Shown in pieces: positions 48,501 to 60,018 of a stretch of DNA of 64,000 nucleotides. The translations under genes and the position numbers were made by a program. Every line of letters begins with the position of its first letter. Within the stretch, counting starts at the first letter, position 1. This DNA is from Wurfbainia villosa (taxonomy: Eukaryota; Streptophyta; Magnoliopsida; Zingiberales; Zingiberaceae). The DNA lies in contig CM046000.1 in the NCBI GenBank assembly GCA_025175895.1, positions 95,960,753 through 96,024,752 on the forward strand. Direction: 5' to 3'. The notes beneath the pieces are model-generated. The model had not been told where the DNA came from and ran no database searches. It was given only the letters and a program-made list of their open reading frames with translations.

Positions 48501-49261
48501 ATTCTTTCCACATCGAGACCTAATTCTTTCATCAATTTTTTCATCTGCATAAAATCATTACAAGATATATGATCACGCGGCAATGCCTCTTCAAAAGCTT
48601 GAACAAAATTATTAAAACACTCTTCAGACACATTATGCTCTGCCTTGACATTCAACATTCTTGCGGTGAACGATAGTTTAGTGTGAGTCTCACAACCAGC
48701 CCATAAAGGTGCATCTGCAGCACTCAACACCTCCTGAAATTTGAGATATGCTTCATTATTAATATTCTGACCGATATCTGTTACTTGCACCTCTTCCAAG
48801 GGTGATGCATTAGTAAACATTTGCTCAACTGTTGGAGGACAACTTGAAGTTGCACCTTGTGATTGGGGAATCAAATTCGGGCCCGCTACATCATATATCA
48901 TCCTCTGATATGGATTTAATTGATTATAATCACTTTGATCCCTAGATACTTTTGTGTTGTGTCTATCATAAACTTCATCAGATATAAATGGTTCACCATG
49001 ACATGTCCAGTCATAGTAATTTGCAACGAATCCAAATCTACAAAGATGCTTAGAAACTTTGCTAGACGGTAAAAATCTACCATTGTGACACTTTCTGCAC
49101 GGACACCTTATCTGATTACCATCCATAAACTCAACATTACTAGCTGCGAAATATAAAAACTCTTGCAACCCACTCATAAATTCATCAGTTAAACCCCGAC
49201 GTTCAGGTAAATTCCTATTATACATCCAACTCCTTTCACGCTGCATTATGTCTGTTTTCAA
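45551..49261 (-). pseudogene. CACTA transposase, TNP2 type with DUF4218 and DUF4216
   Basis: Order from the N-terminus: a Transposase-associated domain (RCPCRKCHNGRF, WTCHGEP; 49200-48960); TNP2 (CRDGCMLYWGDDADVDVCKF at about 48500, MTWHANHRTEEG at about 48290); then after a frameshift near 48190 NLPPGMCMKTPYMFLTLVVP (about 48070). DUF4218 follows (YWFSNLIHHNLDVMHIEKN, LKSHDCHIFIERLIP, 47560-47150), with another shift near 47090, and a linker (YEAKVGG..., NLNSFSIFNYLGRPSGPCKQ). DUF4216 (CRWFDPVRGMKVY, 46010) precedes a final acidic tail of Glu/Asp (45551-45680). The catalytic DDE of TNP2 acts in the nucleus on both element ends. Several shifts suggest a dead copy, though some breaks may be introns. 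Confidence 0.82.
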
Positions 49262-49825
49262 TCAATTATATTAATATAAACTCCTAGAAATTACAATAAT
49301 ACAAATATACAGTTAGTTCACATATGAATTCACTATGTTTAACAATCTTTAAACATAACCGAAAAAAGACAACAATTGTAATGGGTTGCATATTCTGATG
49401 GTGTATGTGAATGTTTATGAAATGGTAATGTGTCATATCCTTGAATTTTATCATACTTGAAAACTTATATTATATATGTTACATGAGTTGAATGTTTGCA
49501 AAATCAGGATATAATAACATATAATATGTTTCCATGTATTACTGCATTTAGTATACATTATCCTTTGTTATAAAAAGACATCTCACTATCTTATGCTAAC
49601 CACCATGGCATTAAGGTGTCAATGAATTGGGCCCAGGCATAAAAATCTGCAAGATTATGGTAATATCATGGAGTCCCAGTATGATTTTGAATGGAATGCA
49701 TCGGGCGCAATTAACCTATACCATACCACTCTAATACCACTCTAGATCAACACAGAAAATTAACAATAATATAAATTTCAATATAAAAAATAACAATGAT
49801 TTAAAAAAAAAAATTATACCACTGG
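49262..49825. other. AT-rich upstream region of the CACTA transposase
   Basis: No gene is recognised. It separates the transposase start from the GC-rich block and may hold a leader intron. Confidence 0.5.
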
Positions 49826-50515
49826 TGGCTGCGGGCGTCTCCGAGCCGGCGATTGGTGGTCACGGCCACGGACACAGATAGAATCGAATACCGTGGGGTG
49901 GACTCGCGCATCGGCAATCTCGACCCGTCGGCTGCGTGGTCGCTGGTCGTCAATCTTGACACCGGCGGCTTCGCTGGTCACGTGGCAGGAGGCGGCCGAT
50001 CGCCGGCGGCGTGTCGACAATGGCGCGAGACTCGCGGTGCCGGCAGGAAGGCGCGCTTGGTCGGTGTGGAGGCGGGCCGACTACCGCCAGGAGGCGGCCG
50101 GCGGCTGGCGCGAGGCGGGCGCTACGGCCGGGCAGGGAGGCATCGGCGCTAACAGGAGGCGGGCTCGCCACCGGGGCACGCGACGACGCCGGACGGCGGC
50201 GCTTAGCGGCGCCACCGCGCTCGGCTACTCGGGGCACGGCCGGTCGCCGCGGCCACCGGGGCACGCATGACGAGACGGCGCCGGCGCTCACGGCGCGGCG
50301 GCCTCATGGCGACGGGCGTCGGTCGCCACGACGATGGCCACGCCTCGTGGGGCGGCGGGCTCAAAAGGGCGATGGAGGGCTCGGGTGCGACGGAGGGCTC
50401 GGGTGCGCCAGCGGCCGGAGGTCGAGTCGTGGCCGGAACGCCTGCAGCCGCGAGGCGAAGGGAAGATCGGCGGCAGCGGAGGGGAAAGAAAAGGTTTTAG
50501 GGCTCGAGCGGGCGC
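49826..50515. other. GC-rich block of the CACTA element
   Basis: About 690 bp at roughly 70 percent G+C, abruptly bounded by AT-rich sequence, with many CpG and CGGC strings. Frames are open on both strands only because stops are rare in such composition. In En/Spm the transcript leader begins in a GC-rich, methylation-regulated control region near the 5' end. The position here (between subterminal repeats and transposase) fits that, by inference. Confidence 0.6.
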
Positions 50516-50559
50516 AACGGGAAGGAAAAAAATTAGGGCAGGATTTTTTTTATAAAAAT

Positions 50560-50945
50560 TTTGCAACGAATCTTTGGATTCGTTGCAAATTTGCAACGAA
50601 TCCAAAGATTCGTTGCAAATTTTTTATAAAAAAAAAATAAACTTTTTAAAACGTTAAGTTTATTTCGTAATTTTAATTTAGCAACGAATCCGTGGATTCG
50701 TTGCAAATTTGCAACGAATCCTAGATTCGTTGCAAATTTAAAAAAAAATAAATTAACGTTTTAAAAAGTTTAAATTTTTTTTTTAAAAATTTGCAACGAA
50801 TCCAGGATTCATTACAAATTAAAAAAAAAATTTTAAACTTTTTAAAACGTTAATTTATTTTTTAATATTAATATTAATTTTGCAACGAATCCACGAATTC
50901 GTTGCAAAAATTTGCAACGAATCCGTGATTCGTTGCAAAAAATTG
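50560..50945. repeat. Right subterminal palindromes of the CACTA element
   Basis: Six inverted pairs, GCAACGAATCC-x-GGATTCGTTGC (for example 50560-50590, 50680-50710, 50880-50910, 50915-50938), are separated by A/T runs with TTTTTAAAACGTTAA. Confidence 0.85.
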
Positions 50946-51486
50946 CAACTCTGGGGTCGTGGTTGGATGGGTCCACAGACAGTGATCATGCATATGCATT
51001 GCTGATATATATGTATGCATGTATTTGATATATGTTTTACATATGCCTGTGAGATGCTGCATTTGATTGAGTTATGATTGCTGCATATGGTTGTTCATCA
51101 TGATACATGTCATCTTCATTTTATATACTGCTATGTGTTGAGCATGATACATGTGTTGATTCAGACTATTGTATGCATTTGATTAGCATCATCTCATTGT
51201 GTGGTACGGACCGGGTTGTTATTACAGGTGATCATATACTGTTCATATGTTGGAGTATTGGTCAGGTATGAGATTGACTTTGTACGTTATATGGGCTATG
51301 TTATTGTATATCTGTTCAGGATGATATAGCTTATGGTGTTGCAGACCGACAGGTACGTTGGTATATTACTTCATGTTCAGTTGATCAGTTTAGTATATAC
51401 ATTGAGTATGACTTTACTGTGGTTACTTGCTATTAGATTTGGATAGGACTGTATGTCTATTGGACTCATGTCGTATACCTATAGAT
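50946..51486 (+). repeat. Upstream part of a decayed LTR, interrupted
   Basis: Repetitive GCATATGTATTTG-type sequence without coding potential. It runs up to the solo LTR insertion. If the solo LTR and the SIRE-like element are removed, it continues into 61241-61749, which ends in an LTR/primer-site junction. The LTR start is not located. Confidence 0.45.
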
Positions 51487-51491
51487 CTTCA
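51487..51491. other. Target duplication of the solo LTR (left)
   Basis: CTTCA, repeated at 52946-52950. Confidence 0.9.
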
Positions 51492-52945
51492 TGTAGGGGA
51501 TCGGTACGGCGGCTAGAGGGGGGTGAATAGCCCTCGTTCGTTGAATGTCGTAATTCGTTCGTTCTCGTGTGCTTGTCTACAATTGTCGTTAATATACGCA
51601 GCGGAATAACAATAGAAATAACAACAACACAAGCACAATCAATACACAAGCATATACGTGGTTCGGAACCGAATGGTTCCTACTCCACGGGCGAGCTCAC
51701 CGAGCTCTAGTTATGCGCACGACACTAACTATAACACTCCTTCTCGACAACACGTCGGAGGTGGAGAAACCTCTCACAAGCAATTACAATGTAATATAGA
51801 AATACAAGCAAATACACAAATACAATACAAAAGAAAACTTTCACCGATTGCTTTGATCGCTTTGCTTGTTGCTTGCTTTGATTGGCTCTTGAAGGACTGG
51901 AATGCAGCAGCAATTCCCCTCCAATAGCTCCACAAAAGGCTTGGCGAAATCCTCCAACTCGTGCTCCATTTATAACCTGCATCAAGCTGTTTTCGCGCCT
52001 AGCAGTCGACTACCAAAAGGCCCCAGTCGACTGCCCCTATAGCCGTTGTCTCACAACGGCCAGATCCATGTCGGACAAGTTCCAATGGATCACCTACCAG
52101 TCGACTGATGAAGCCCATCAATCGACTGGTGACCCAAAGAGTCGATCGCCTCCGGCTACGGAGCGCTCGCGCTCGCGACACTCCCATCACCGATCCGCCA
52201 TCCTCGTCGATCGCCGCCGACTTCGGCCGATCGCTATGTCCATGGCAGTCGACTGCCAAGCACAAAACCCTAGCCTTACACCAGTCGAACTCTAGTCGAC
52301 TTGGACCAGTCGAACTGGCACCTATACCAGTCGACTGACGTCGGGCAAAACCTCAAACACCAAGTTGTTTGAGTCTCCGACACTCAGTCTTAGCCACTTG
52401 GCCAAGTCAACCTTATCCCTCATGGAGTTCCCCACCAAAGCTCTCTTCCCTCGGCCTATGTCCCTCGGATGCGCCAAGCGCACGGCTTCGCAACGCCATC
52501 CTTCGCGTCTCATGCCCTAGAAGTATGCTTCCCTTTGGGCTCACTCCATTCGCTCCCCGTTCGGCGGTCCCTCGGATGCACCAAGCGCACGGCTTCGCAA
52601 TGCCATCCTTCACCGACTCAAGGACCCCGAGCCTAGTGAACTTACCAAGTCCTTAAGACTTCCCAAATGCACCAAGCGCACGGCTTCGCAATGCATTTCT
52701 CACCAAGCACCAAGCACACGGCTTCGCAATGCTTTGGATTTCCCATGCCAAGCACCAAGCGCATGGCTTCGCAATGCTTTGGACTTTACCATGCCAAGGC
52801 TTCCCCCTTGGACTTCCACACCAAGCTCCATGCTTGGATTTTCCATGCCAACCCCATGTTGGACTTTCCCATGACAATCCCATGTCATGAGTTTTGTCTA
52901 TCATCAAAATACCATCAAGGTACTGCTGGGCCGATTGCACCAACA
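51492..52945 (-). mobile_element. Solo LTR of a SIRE-like family (1454 bp)
   Basis: On the minus strand it begins TGTTGGTGCAATCGGCCCAG and ends CCCCTACA, flanked by CTTCA on both sides. It carries GGCTAGAGGGGGGTGAATAG (reverse of the poly-C/CTCTAGC end), several CAGTCGACTG palindromes (52000-52340) and a repeated block with CACCAAGCGCACGGCTTCGC (five or six units, 52470-52790). A solo LTR forms by recombination between the two LTRs of one element. Confidence 0.9.
52470..52790 (-). repeat. Repeat array inside the solo LTR
   Basis: CACCAAGCGCACGGCTTCGC followed by AATGC or AACGC appears at about 52475, 52576, 52670, 52705 and 52754, with variable spacing (35-100 bp). This is a minisatellite of the LTR. 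Confidence 0.75.
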
Positions 52946-52972
52946 CTTCACATGTATACTTGTAGATCTCTT

Positions 52973-54223
52973 TGTTGGTGCAACAATGCTCCAAGCATTT
53001 ATATATGTTTTGATGTTTGGATAATCATCTAAGTTAGGCAATATCTTGTGATCTAATTGCGAAAATGTTTAAGTGATAGGGAAGTCCAAGTATGATCTTG
53101 GCAAAGGAAGTCCAAGTATGATCTTGGCAAAGGAAGTACAAGGGATGGACTTGGCAGCGTAAGACCAAGCTTGTAGTCTTGGCAGCGTAAAGTCCAAGTG
53201 AACCTTGACAAAGGAAAGTCCAAAGTAAAGTCTTGGCAGCATAAGTCCAAGCTTGTAGTCTTGGCGGCGTAAAGTCCAAGCATTTGGCAACCCAAGACAT
53301 GACGAAACTGAAGGAAGCTCTTGGAAGGAAAGAGCAAAGGATGAACAAGTCGCAGACTCGAAGGGATCCTGAAGGTGCAAGGCTTATTGAGGAGCTAGAA
53401 GGTTGAGTCTAGGTCTAGGGTATAAAATCAAGTATGAATTACTCATACTTGATGAGTATCGATCGGATCGATACGATGTATCGATCGGACCGGGTCGCGC
53501 GTTCGGCCGAGTTAGGTGAAACCTAATCATCGATCGACCGCCTTGCGAGCAATGATCGACGATCGTGATCGGTCGAATGCCAAGGGAATCGGTCGGTGAT
53601 CAAGAGAAATATCGCTACGAATGCGATCGCACTCATTGTTGCCTTGATCACTCGGTGATCACCCCATCGATCGGTGATGGAGGGATCGGTCGGATCACAC
53701 GCCATTAGAGATTGTGGCTCTACGAATCTCCCACGGAGATCGCGTTTGAAGCCGTTGGCCGGCGCGATCGGGATGGTAAGCATCAGTCGACTGATAGAAG
53801 CCCAACGGGAAAAACAACCCCTCTTCTATAAAAAGGGGCCATGGGGAGCTTGGTGAAGCTAGTGCTCTTGATCCCAACTACACCTACGTGCTCACCAAGC
53901 TTTCCAAGTGTTTTTAGCAATTCAAAACCTCCTCTTCTCTTGTTCTTAATCATCCATCATTGTAAAGAAGAGGAGTGCATTGTAAGATAAGGTTTCTCCA
54001 CCTTGGTTCATCCAAAAAAGGTTCTAGTGAAGATTGATTAGGGCTAATCCACCTTACGGATTGCCGTGGAGTAGGAGCGTCATCTCCGAACCATGTTATA
54101 TCGGGTGTTAGCTTTGTTTCTCGCTTTTATTTGTGTTTATATTTGTATTGCTTCCGCTAACGTTCTTGTAGAAATGAAGAAAGGCTAATCACCCCCCCTC
54201 TAGCCATTCCAAGGGTCCTAACA
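52973..54223 (+). repeat. 5' LTR of the SIRE-like element
   Basis: 1251 bp; the TATA box is at 53827-53834. It contains AAGTCCAAGTATGATCTTGG minisatellite units (53085-53285). It is almost the same as the 3' LTR, except at 53457-53795 where the two disagree strongly. Confidence 0.94.
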
Positions 54224-54225
54224 AG

Positions 54226-54240
54226 TGGTATCAGAGCCCG
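54226..54240 (+). other. Primer binding site of the SIRE-like element
   Basis: TGGTATCAGAGCCCG lies two bases after the LTR end and matches initiator tRNA-Met. Confidence 0.92.
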
Positions 54241-54277
54241 GATAGCTTGGAAGATCTCACCATCAACCAAGATATCA

Positions 54278-55891
54278 ATGGCTCTTCAAGAGGGATATAG
54301 CACCGCCAAGCCACCGCTCTTCGACGGGAGTCATTTTGCGTATTGGAAAGGTAGGATGAAGTACTATCTTATGAGTAATATTGAAATTTGGCATAGCATT
54401 GTAGATGACTTCGAGGAACCGGTGGATGAACATGGAGACCCTATTCCAAGCAAGGATTGGACAAGAGAAATAAACAAGAAATTTGAATCAAATGCAAAGG
54501 TCGTCCTCACCATCCAATGCGGCGTCACAATGGAGCAACTCAACAAGGTGGGGCCTTTTGAATCCGCCAAGGAGCTATGGGAAAAGCTCATTGAGCTAAA
54601 TGAAGGTTCCAAGGAATCAAAGAGGGCCAAGAAGGACCTATTAGTTGGACAACTCCAAGCCTTCCAAATGAAGATGCATGAAACCGTAAGTCAAATGCAT
54701 GGAAGGTTCAAGGAAATTGTGAACGGACTCCATATCATAGGTGAGCGAGTTGACAACCGGGAGTTGGTAAGGTATATTTTACAAGCATTTCCTAGAAATT
54801 CTTTATGGACTTCTATAGTTGATGCCATTAAGGTAACTAGGGATCTTTCGCAAATTAAAATTGATGAATTATTTTGTGAGTTCGAATTACATGAGCAAAC
54901 TAACATGTCCTCTAAGGAAAAGGGTTTAGCTCTATTTGTTGAGAAGAAAGAAAAGAAGAAGAAATAAAGAAAAGAAGCATCATCATCATCCGAGTCCGAG
55001 AATGAGTCAAGTAGTGATGAAGACTCATCTAGTGAAATGGCAAATTATGTCAAGAAGCTTTATAGAAGGTCAAAAGAGTTCAAGAATAGAGAAGCAAGGA
55101 AGGGGTCTCATTCCTCAAAAGGTAAATTTAGTGGTAATTCAAGTTTTAGTAATAATGTGATTTGTCATGCTTGCAACAAGAAGGGACACATAAAGCCGAA
55201 TTGCCCGGAGCTAAAGAAGAAGGAGGAAAAAGAAAAGAAAAAGAAGGACAAAAAGGAGAAGAAGAAGGAGGCTATGGTGGCTCAAACCACATGGGACACA
55301 CCAAGCGTTGAAGACTCTTCCTCCGATGATGAGCTTTGCCACATTACACGCCATGTGGCACTCATGGCATTAGAAGATGATTCCGGCACATCAAGCCAAG
55401 AAGACTCTTCAAGTGATGAATCGTCATCTAGTGACGATGAGGTAATGAATTCTCTCAAGATTAAGCTTCTTTATAAATCAATTTCCTATCTTAAAGAAGC
55501 TCTAGATAAGTCAAAATCTAAGGTTAAGAGCATGAAGGTAGAACTAAAGGCCATTAGGGATGAAAAGCTTTCACATATTGACTCTTGCATGCTTAAGGAA
55601 GAAAATGACAAACTTAAGGATGAGGTTAGTGAATTGAAAGTATGTTTAGAAAAATTTTCAAATGGCTCAAAGTGTCTTGATATGATTCTTAGTAGGCAAA
55701 GAGTGGTTTATAACAAGGCCGGTTTAGGATATAAGCCAAAAGAAAAAGAAGTTGCTTATATTTCATTAATAAATAGGAAAGCAACTATTAAGGGTAAGGT
55801 TAAGAAAGCTTGGGTACCTAAGAAGTTTTTACTTAATGTTACCGGTCCAAATGTTTGGGTACCAAAAGCTTGTGTTTTTCATGTGATTTAG
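54278..55891 (+). pseudogene. SIRE-like gag (one internal stop)
   Basis: It starts MALQEGYSTAKPPLFDGSHF at 54278. The N-terminal gag domain (YWKGRMKYYLMS, residues about 20-35) and the UBN2-type capsid region (LQAFQMKMHETVSQMHGRFK) are visible. A TAA at 54965-54967 lies in a lysine run; the same frame continues with a serine/acid stretch. A CCHC knuckle (CHACNKKGHIKPNC) is near 55170 and a coiled-coil-like lysine/glutamate segment at 55450-55650. The C-terminal part carries two WVPK motifs before a TAG at 55889-55891. The product would be the capsid protein. Confidence 0.88.
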
Positions 55892-58800
55892 GTAGGAGAG
55901 TGAGGTATGTGGATTGTGGATAGCAGTTGCTCAACACATATGACCGGGGATGTGAGCAAGTTCTCCATAATTAAATATGTGAAGAAGGGAGCGGTGTCCT
56001 TTGGGAATAGTGGAAAACTCAAGATATTAGGTAGAGGAACAATTGAGGTATCCCCCAAAATTGTTATTCACAAAGTCTTGCTAGTTGAAAATATGAAATT
56101 TAATTTATTAAGTGTTAGTCAACTTTGTGATGCAAACTATCATGTCTCCTTTGAATCCTCTAAATGCATGATTAGACACAAGGAATTAAATGATTGCATG
56201 TTAGTTGGATATAGGAAATCAAATATCTATTATGTTGATCTTTCATATGCTTCTAACATTTCTACTAAGTGTTTTGTTGCAAAAGAAGAGGAAAGTTGGC
56301 TATGGCATAGAAGATTGGGGCACATCAACATGAAAAACATAGCCAAGGTAGCCAAGATGGAGTTGGTCAAAGGGCTACCAAAGATCAAGTATGTCAAGAA
56401 CAAATTGTGTGATGCATGCCAAGAAGGAAAACAAACAAAGGCATCACACAAAGGTAAAACTCTAACTAACACCTCTTTACCATTAGAGTTATTGCATCTT
56501 GACTTGTTTTATTGCCATAGTACTCCATCTTTAAATGGTAATAAATATTGTTTGGTTATAGTAGATGATTTTTCTAGGTATACTTGGGTCCACTTTATGA
56601 AACATAAGGATGATACCTTAGAAATAATCATAGGATTTAGTAAAAGGGTTGAAAATGAAAAGAGTCTCAAAATCAACCGGATCCGTAGTGATCATGGTGG
56701 TGAATTTGAAAACTTAAAATTTTCACAATTTTGTTTAGAGCAAGGGTACAAGCATGAGTTCTCTTGTCCTAGAACACCCCAACAAAATGGGGTGGTGGAA
56801 AGGAGAAATCGTGCCCTACAAGAGGCGGCTAGGACTATGCTTAATGCATATTCTCTACCTAGCTACTTGTGGGCGGAAGCGGTTAATACCGCTTGCTATA
56901 TCCAAAATAGGGTTCAAATCCATAGGTTTTTAGGAAAAACACTATTTGAATTATGGAATGGGACTATACCCACAATTCATTATTTCAAAGTCTTTGGATG
57001 TAAAGTTTATATTCTAAACACCAAAGATAACTTAGGAAAATTTGAATCAAAAGCGGATGAGGGAATCCTAGTTGGATACTCATCCACAAGTAGAGGGTAT
57101 AGAGTCTACAATAAGAGAACCAAAGGGATTGAGGAGTCTTCCAATGTTCAATTTGATGAAACTACTAGTACCTACCCTAGAAAGTCCTCCATTGATAAGG
57201 ATATTAATGACAATAATCAAGACATTACCCAAAAACTTCAAAATTTGACCATAAGGGTAAATGATCAAGGGGGAGGAAGAGGAGACTACGATCATGAAAG
57301 AAGGGTGGAAGATAACAATGATCAAATTGAAACCCCTTCTAGAAACCTAAGAATTCATCAAGATCATCCACTTGACCAAGTAGTAGGAGATCTATCTCAA
57401 GGAGTAAGAACTAGGTCATTTCATAGACCTCCTACTAGTCAAGTTGCTCTTATCTCACAAATTGAGCCCAAATCGATCAATGATGCATTACATGATCCGG
57501 ATTGGATTTTGGCAATGCAAGATGAATTGTCTCAATTTGAGAGAAGTCAAGTGTGGGAATTAGTACCTAGACCCAATGATAGCACCATAATTACTACAAG
57601 ATGGGTCTTTAGGAATAAGCTAGATGATCAAGGAAATATCACTAGAAATAAGGCTAGGTTGGTTGCTAGGATTCAATCAAGTTGAGGGCTTGACTATGAT
57701 GAGACTTATGCCCGGTTGCAAGGTTAGAATCTATTAGGATTCTCTTAGGGTATGCTTCCTACATGGGATTTAAACTTTACCAAATGGATGTTAAATCGAC
57801 ATTCTTAAATGGTTTTATTAAGGAGGAAGTATATGTAGAGCAACCACCCGGATTTGAGAACATAGATTATCCAAATCATGTATGTAAGCTTAGGAAAGCA
57901 TTATATGGGTTAAAACAAGCTCCCCGGGCATGGTATGAAAGATTGTCATCCTTCTTAATTTCTAAGGATTTTAGAAGAGGCCAAGTAGATCAAACTTTGT
58001 TTATAAAGTCAACGTTAAAAGATATATTCATAGCCCAAGTATATGTTGATGATATCATTTTTGGGTCAACAAATGATGATCTTCTTCAAGACTTTATAAA
58101 AAATATGGAAAATGAATTTGAAATGAGTTTGGTTGGAGAGCTTACTTTTTTCCTAGGTTTACAAGTCAAACAAACCAATGAGGGTATTCATATTTATCAA
58201 ACCAAATATGCAAATGAAATGATCAAGAAATTTGGTTTGGAAAATACCAAAATTGTAACCACTCCTATGGCCACTAGCACTATGATAGATAGTGATCATG
58301 AAGGTAAATCAATTGATCTTAAACTTTATAGGAGTATGATTGGTAGCTTACTATACCTAACCGCTAGTAGACCCGGCATTTTATTTGCGGTAGGTATGTG
58401 TGCAAGATACTAATTTTGTGCCAAAGAATCACATTTGGTAGCCGTCAAAAGAATATTAAGGTATATTAAAGGCACCCTAAATGTAGGACTTTGGTATCCT
58501 AGGACTAGGTCATTTGAATTGCTTGGATATACCGATTCCGATTATGCCGGGTGCAAATTGGATAGGAAGAGTACTAGTGGTGGATGCCAATTTCTTGGGT
58601 CCTCCCTAGTTAGTTGGAGTAGTAGGAAGCAACATTGTGTTGCTTTATCAACCACCGAAGCCGAATATGTGGCTATGGGTGGTTGTGTAGCTTAATTACT
58701 TTGGATGAGACATACTCTTGTGGACTATGAGCTACACTACCCTAACATTAAAGTTTATTGCGATAATGTGAGTACCATCAACTTGATCAAAAATCCGGTA

Positions 58801-58986
58801 CATCACTCTCGAACCAAGCACATTGAAGTGAAACATCACTTCATAAGAGATCATGTGGCAAGAGGGGACATTGAACTCAATTATGTAGAATCTAAGTCCA
58901 ACCTTGCCGATATCTTCACCAAAGCTCTTCCCGAAGCTGAATTTTCATCATTAAGGAGAGAGCTTGGTATGTGCTTTGTAGAGTAA
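55892..58986 (+). pseudogene. SIRE-like pol: protease, integrase, RT, RNase H (few stops)
   Basis: It is in the same frame as gag, with stops at 55889-55891 and 55904-55906. The protease reads WIVDSSCSTHMTGD, with DSS where DSG is normal. Integrase: WLWHRRLGHINMKN, CDACQEGK, LHLDLFYCHS, RSDHGGEFEN, and GVVERRNRALQE as the catalytic Glu region (56300-56860). Reverse transcriptase begins near 57500 (TTRWVFRNKLDDQGN). It breaks at 57685-57760, resumes KLYQMDVKSTFLNGF, and has the YVDDIIFG catalytic box near 58040. RNase H: DSDYAGCKLDRKST, STTEAEYVAM, VYCDNVSTINLI, then NLADIFTKALPE, ending at 58984-58986. Stops at 58411-58413 and 58693-58695. Very few changes separate it from a working pol. Confidence 0.9.
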
Positions 58987-60018
58987 AATTCTAGATTTGC
59001 ATGATCCTATACCTATATAGCTTCTTTATACCTTGATGCATCTCACAAAAGCCTTAAGAAACCTTGATTTTTGTATTGAAATACTTAGAAACATGTGAGA
59101 TGATAGGGAAGGTGTACTTGGCTCATCATGCTTGTTATGATGCATTACTATGAGCCAATACTACACCTAGAGACATGAATACCTTATGGACCAATCATTG
59201 GGAAGGCTTGTATTCAAGTAATGAATACATAGCTCAAAGAACATGGTTGGAAATTCCAAATAATATATATTTTAAATTATGTTCATCATATTTTGACAAA
59301 CAGTTTTCAATTGGAACACAAAAGTGATACAAAGTTTGCAAAATCTTTAGAACTTTTAATAGGTTCCAAGTTTGTATCAATCTTGTAATCTAGAAAACAT
59401 ATATTTTTCAAATTATTTTTCCTTGATAAAGTATGAATTCAGAAATGTGTACGCAAAATTTCGTGATTTTTCGAGAATTCTGGAATTTCTACCGCATTTC
59501 TAAAATTGGGATGAAAAGGCTGAAATTTCAGTTTCAGGCCTAGCGATCATTGGTTGAAACAGTCAGTGATATTTTCTGATAATAAACTCTATTTTCTGAT
59601 ATTTGGTGTATCTTTGATGTCCTAACACTATAATATGATAATATTGCGTATAAACAAGATTTAGGACTGACTAATGCAGTGTTTTAGGGGGAGTTTTCAT
59701 AAATTATATCTTTTTCATCCCCAAAACCATTGTTGGTGCAAAGTTAGGACTTAATTTTTGAATTTTTGGTATGCTTTGCTTCAACTATTGTTTATGCATT
59801 ATAAAGCATATCTTGGATTAAGGGGGAGCTTAATTTCAATATTGTACCTTAGTCCAAGATCTAACACATTATTTCCTTCATGTTTGAATCCTTCTCATTT
59901 TGATGTATGTCAAAGGGGGAGAAGGAGTGTTTAAGTTATAATTCATATTGAAAATTTGATTATGTGTGTATTTAAAGACCTAACTCAAATGATTGCCAAA
60001 CATCAAAAAGGGGGAGAT
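58987..60018 (+). other. 3' non-coding region and polypurine tract of the SIRE-like element
   Basis: About 1 kb without a gene. GGGGGAG-type purine runs occur near 59690, 59822 and 59915. The final tract AAAAAGGGGGAGAT ends at 60018. The same layout is seen in the gag-only element at 10.3-11.6 kb. Confidence 0.75.

Larger units (their letters stand above)
42556..50945 (-). mobile_element. CACTA (En/Spm) transposon, right end missing or altered
   Basis: The left terminus is CACTACAAAAAAAAC at 42556, followed by subterminal GCGACGAATTT repeats (to about 43262). Two minus-strand genes (Transposase_24-type and TNP2-type), a GC-rich block and a second set of subterminal repeats (50560-50945) follow. 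The expected right terminus (TTTTTTGTAGTG) is not seen near 50945 or before 51490, so the right edge is approximate. Confidence 0.85.

Noticed and set aside
49853..50640. Overlapping Arg/Ala/Gly-rich open frames of up to 209 codons
   Set aside because: They arise from about 70 percent G+C, are open on both strands and show no domain.
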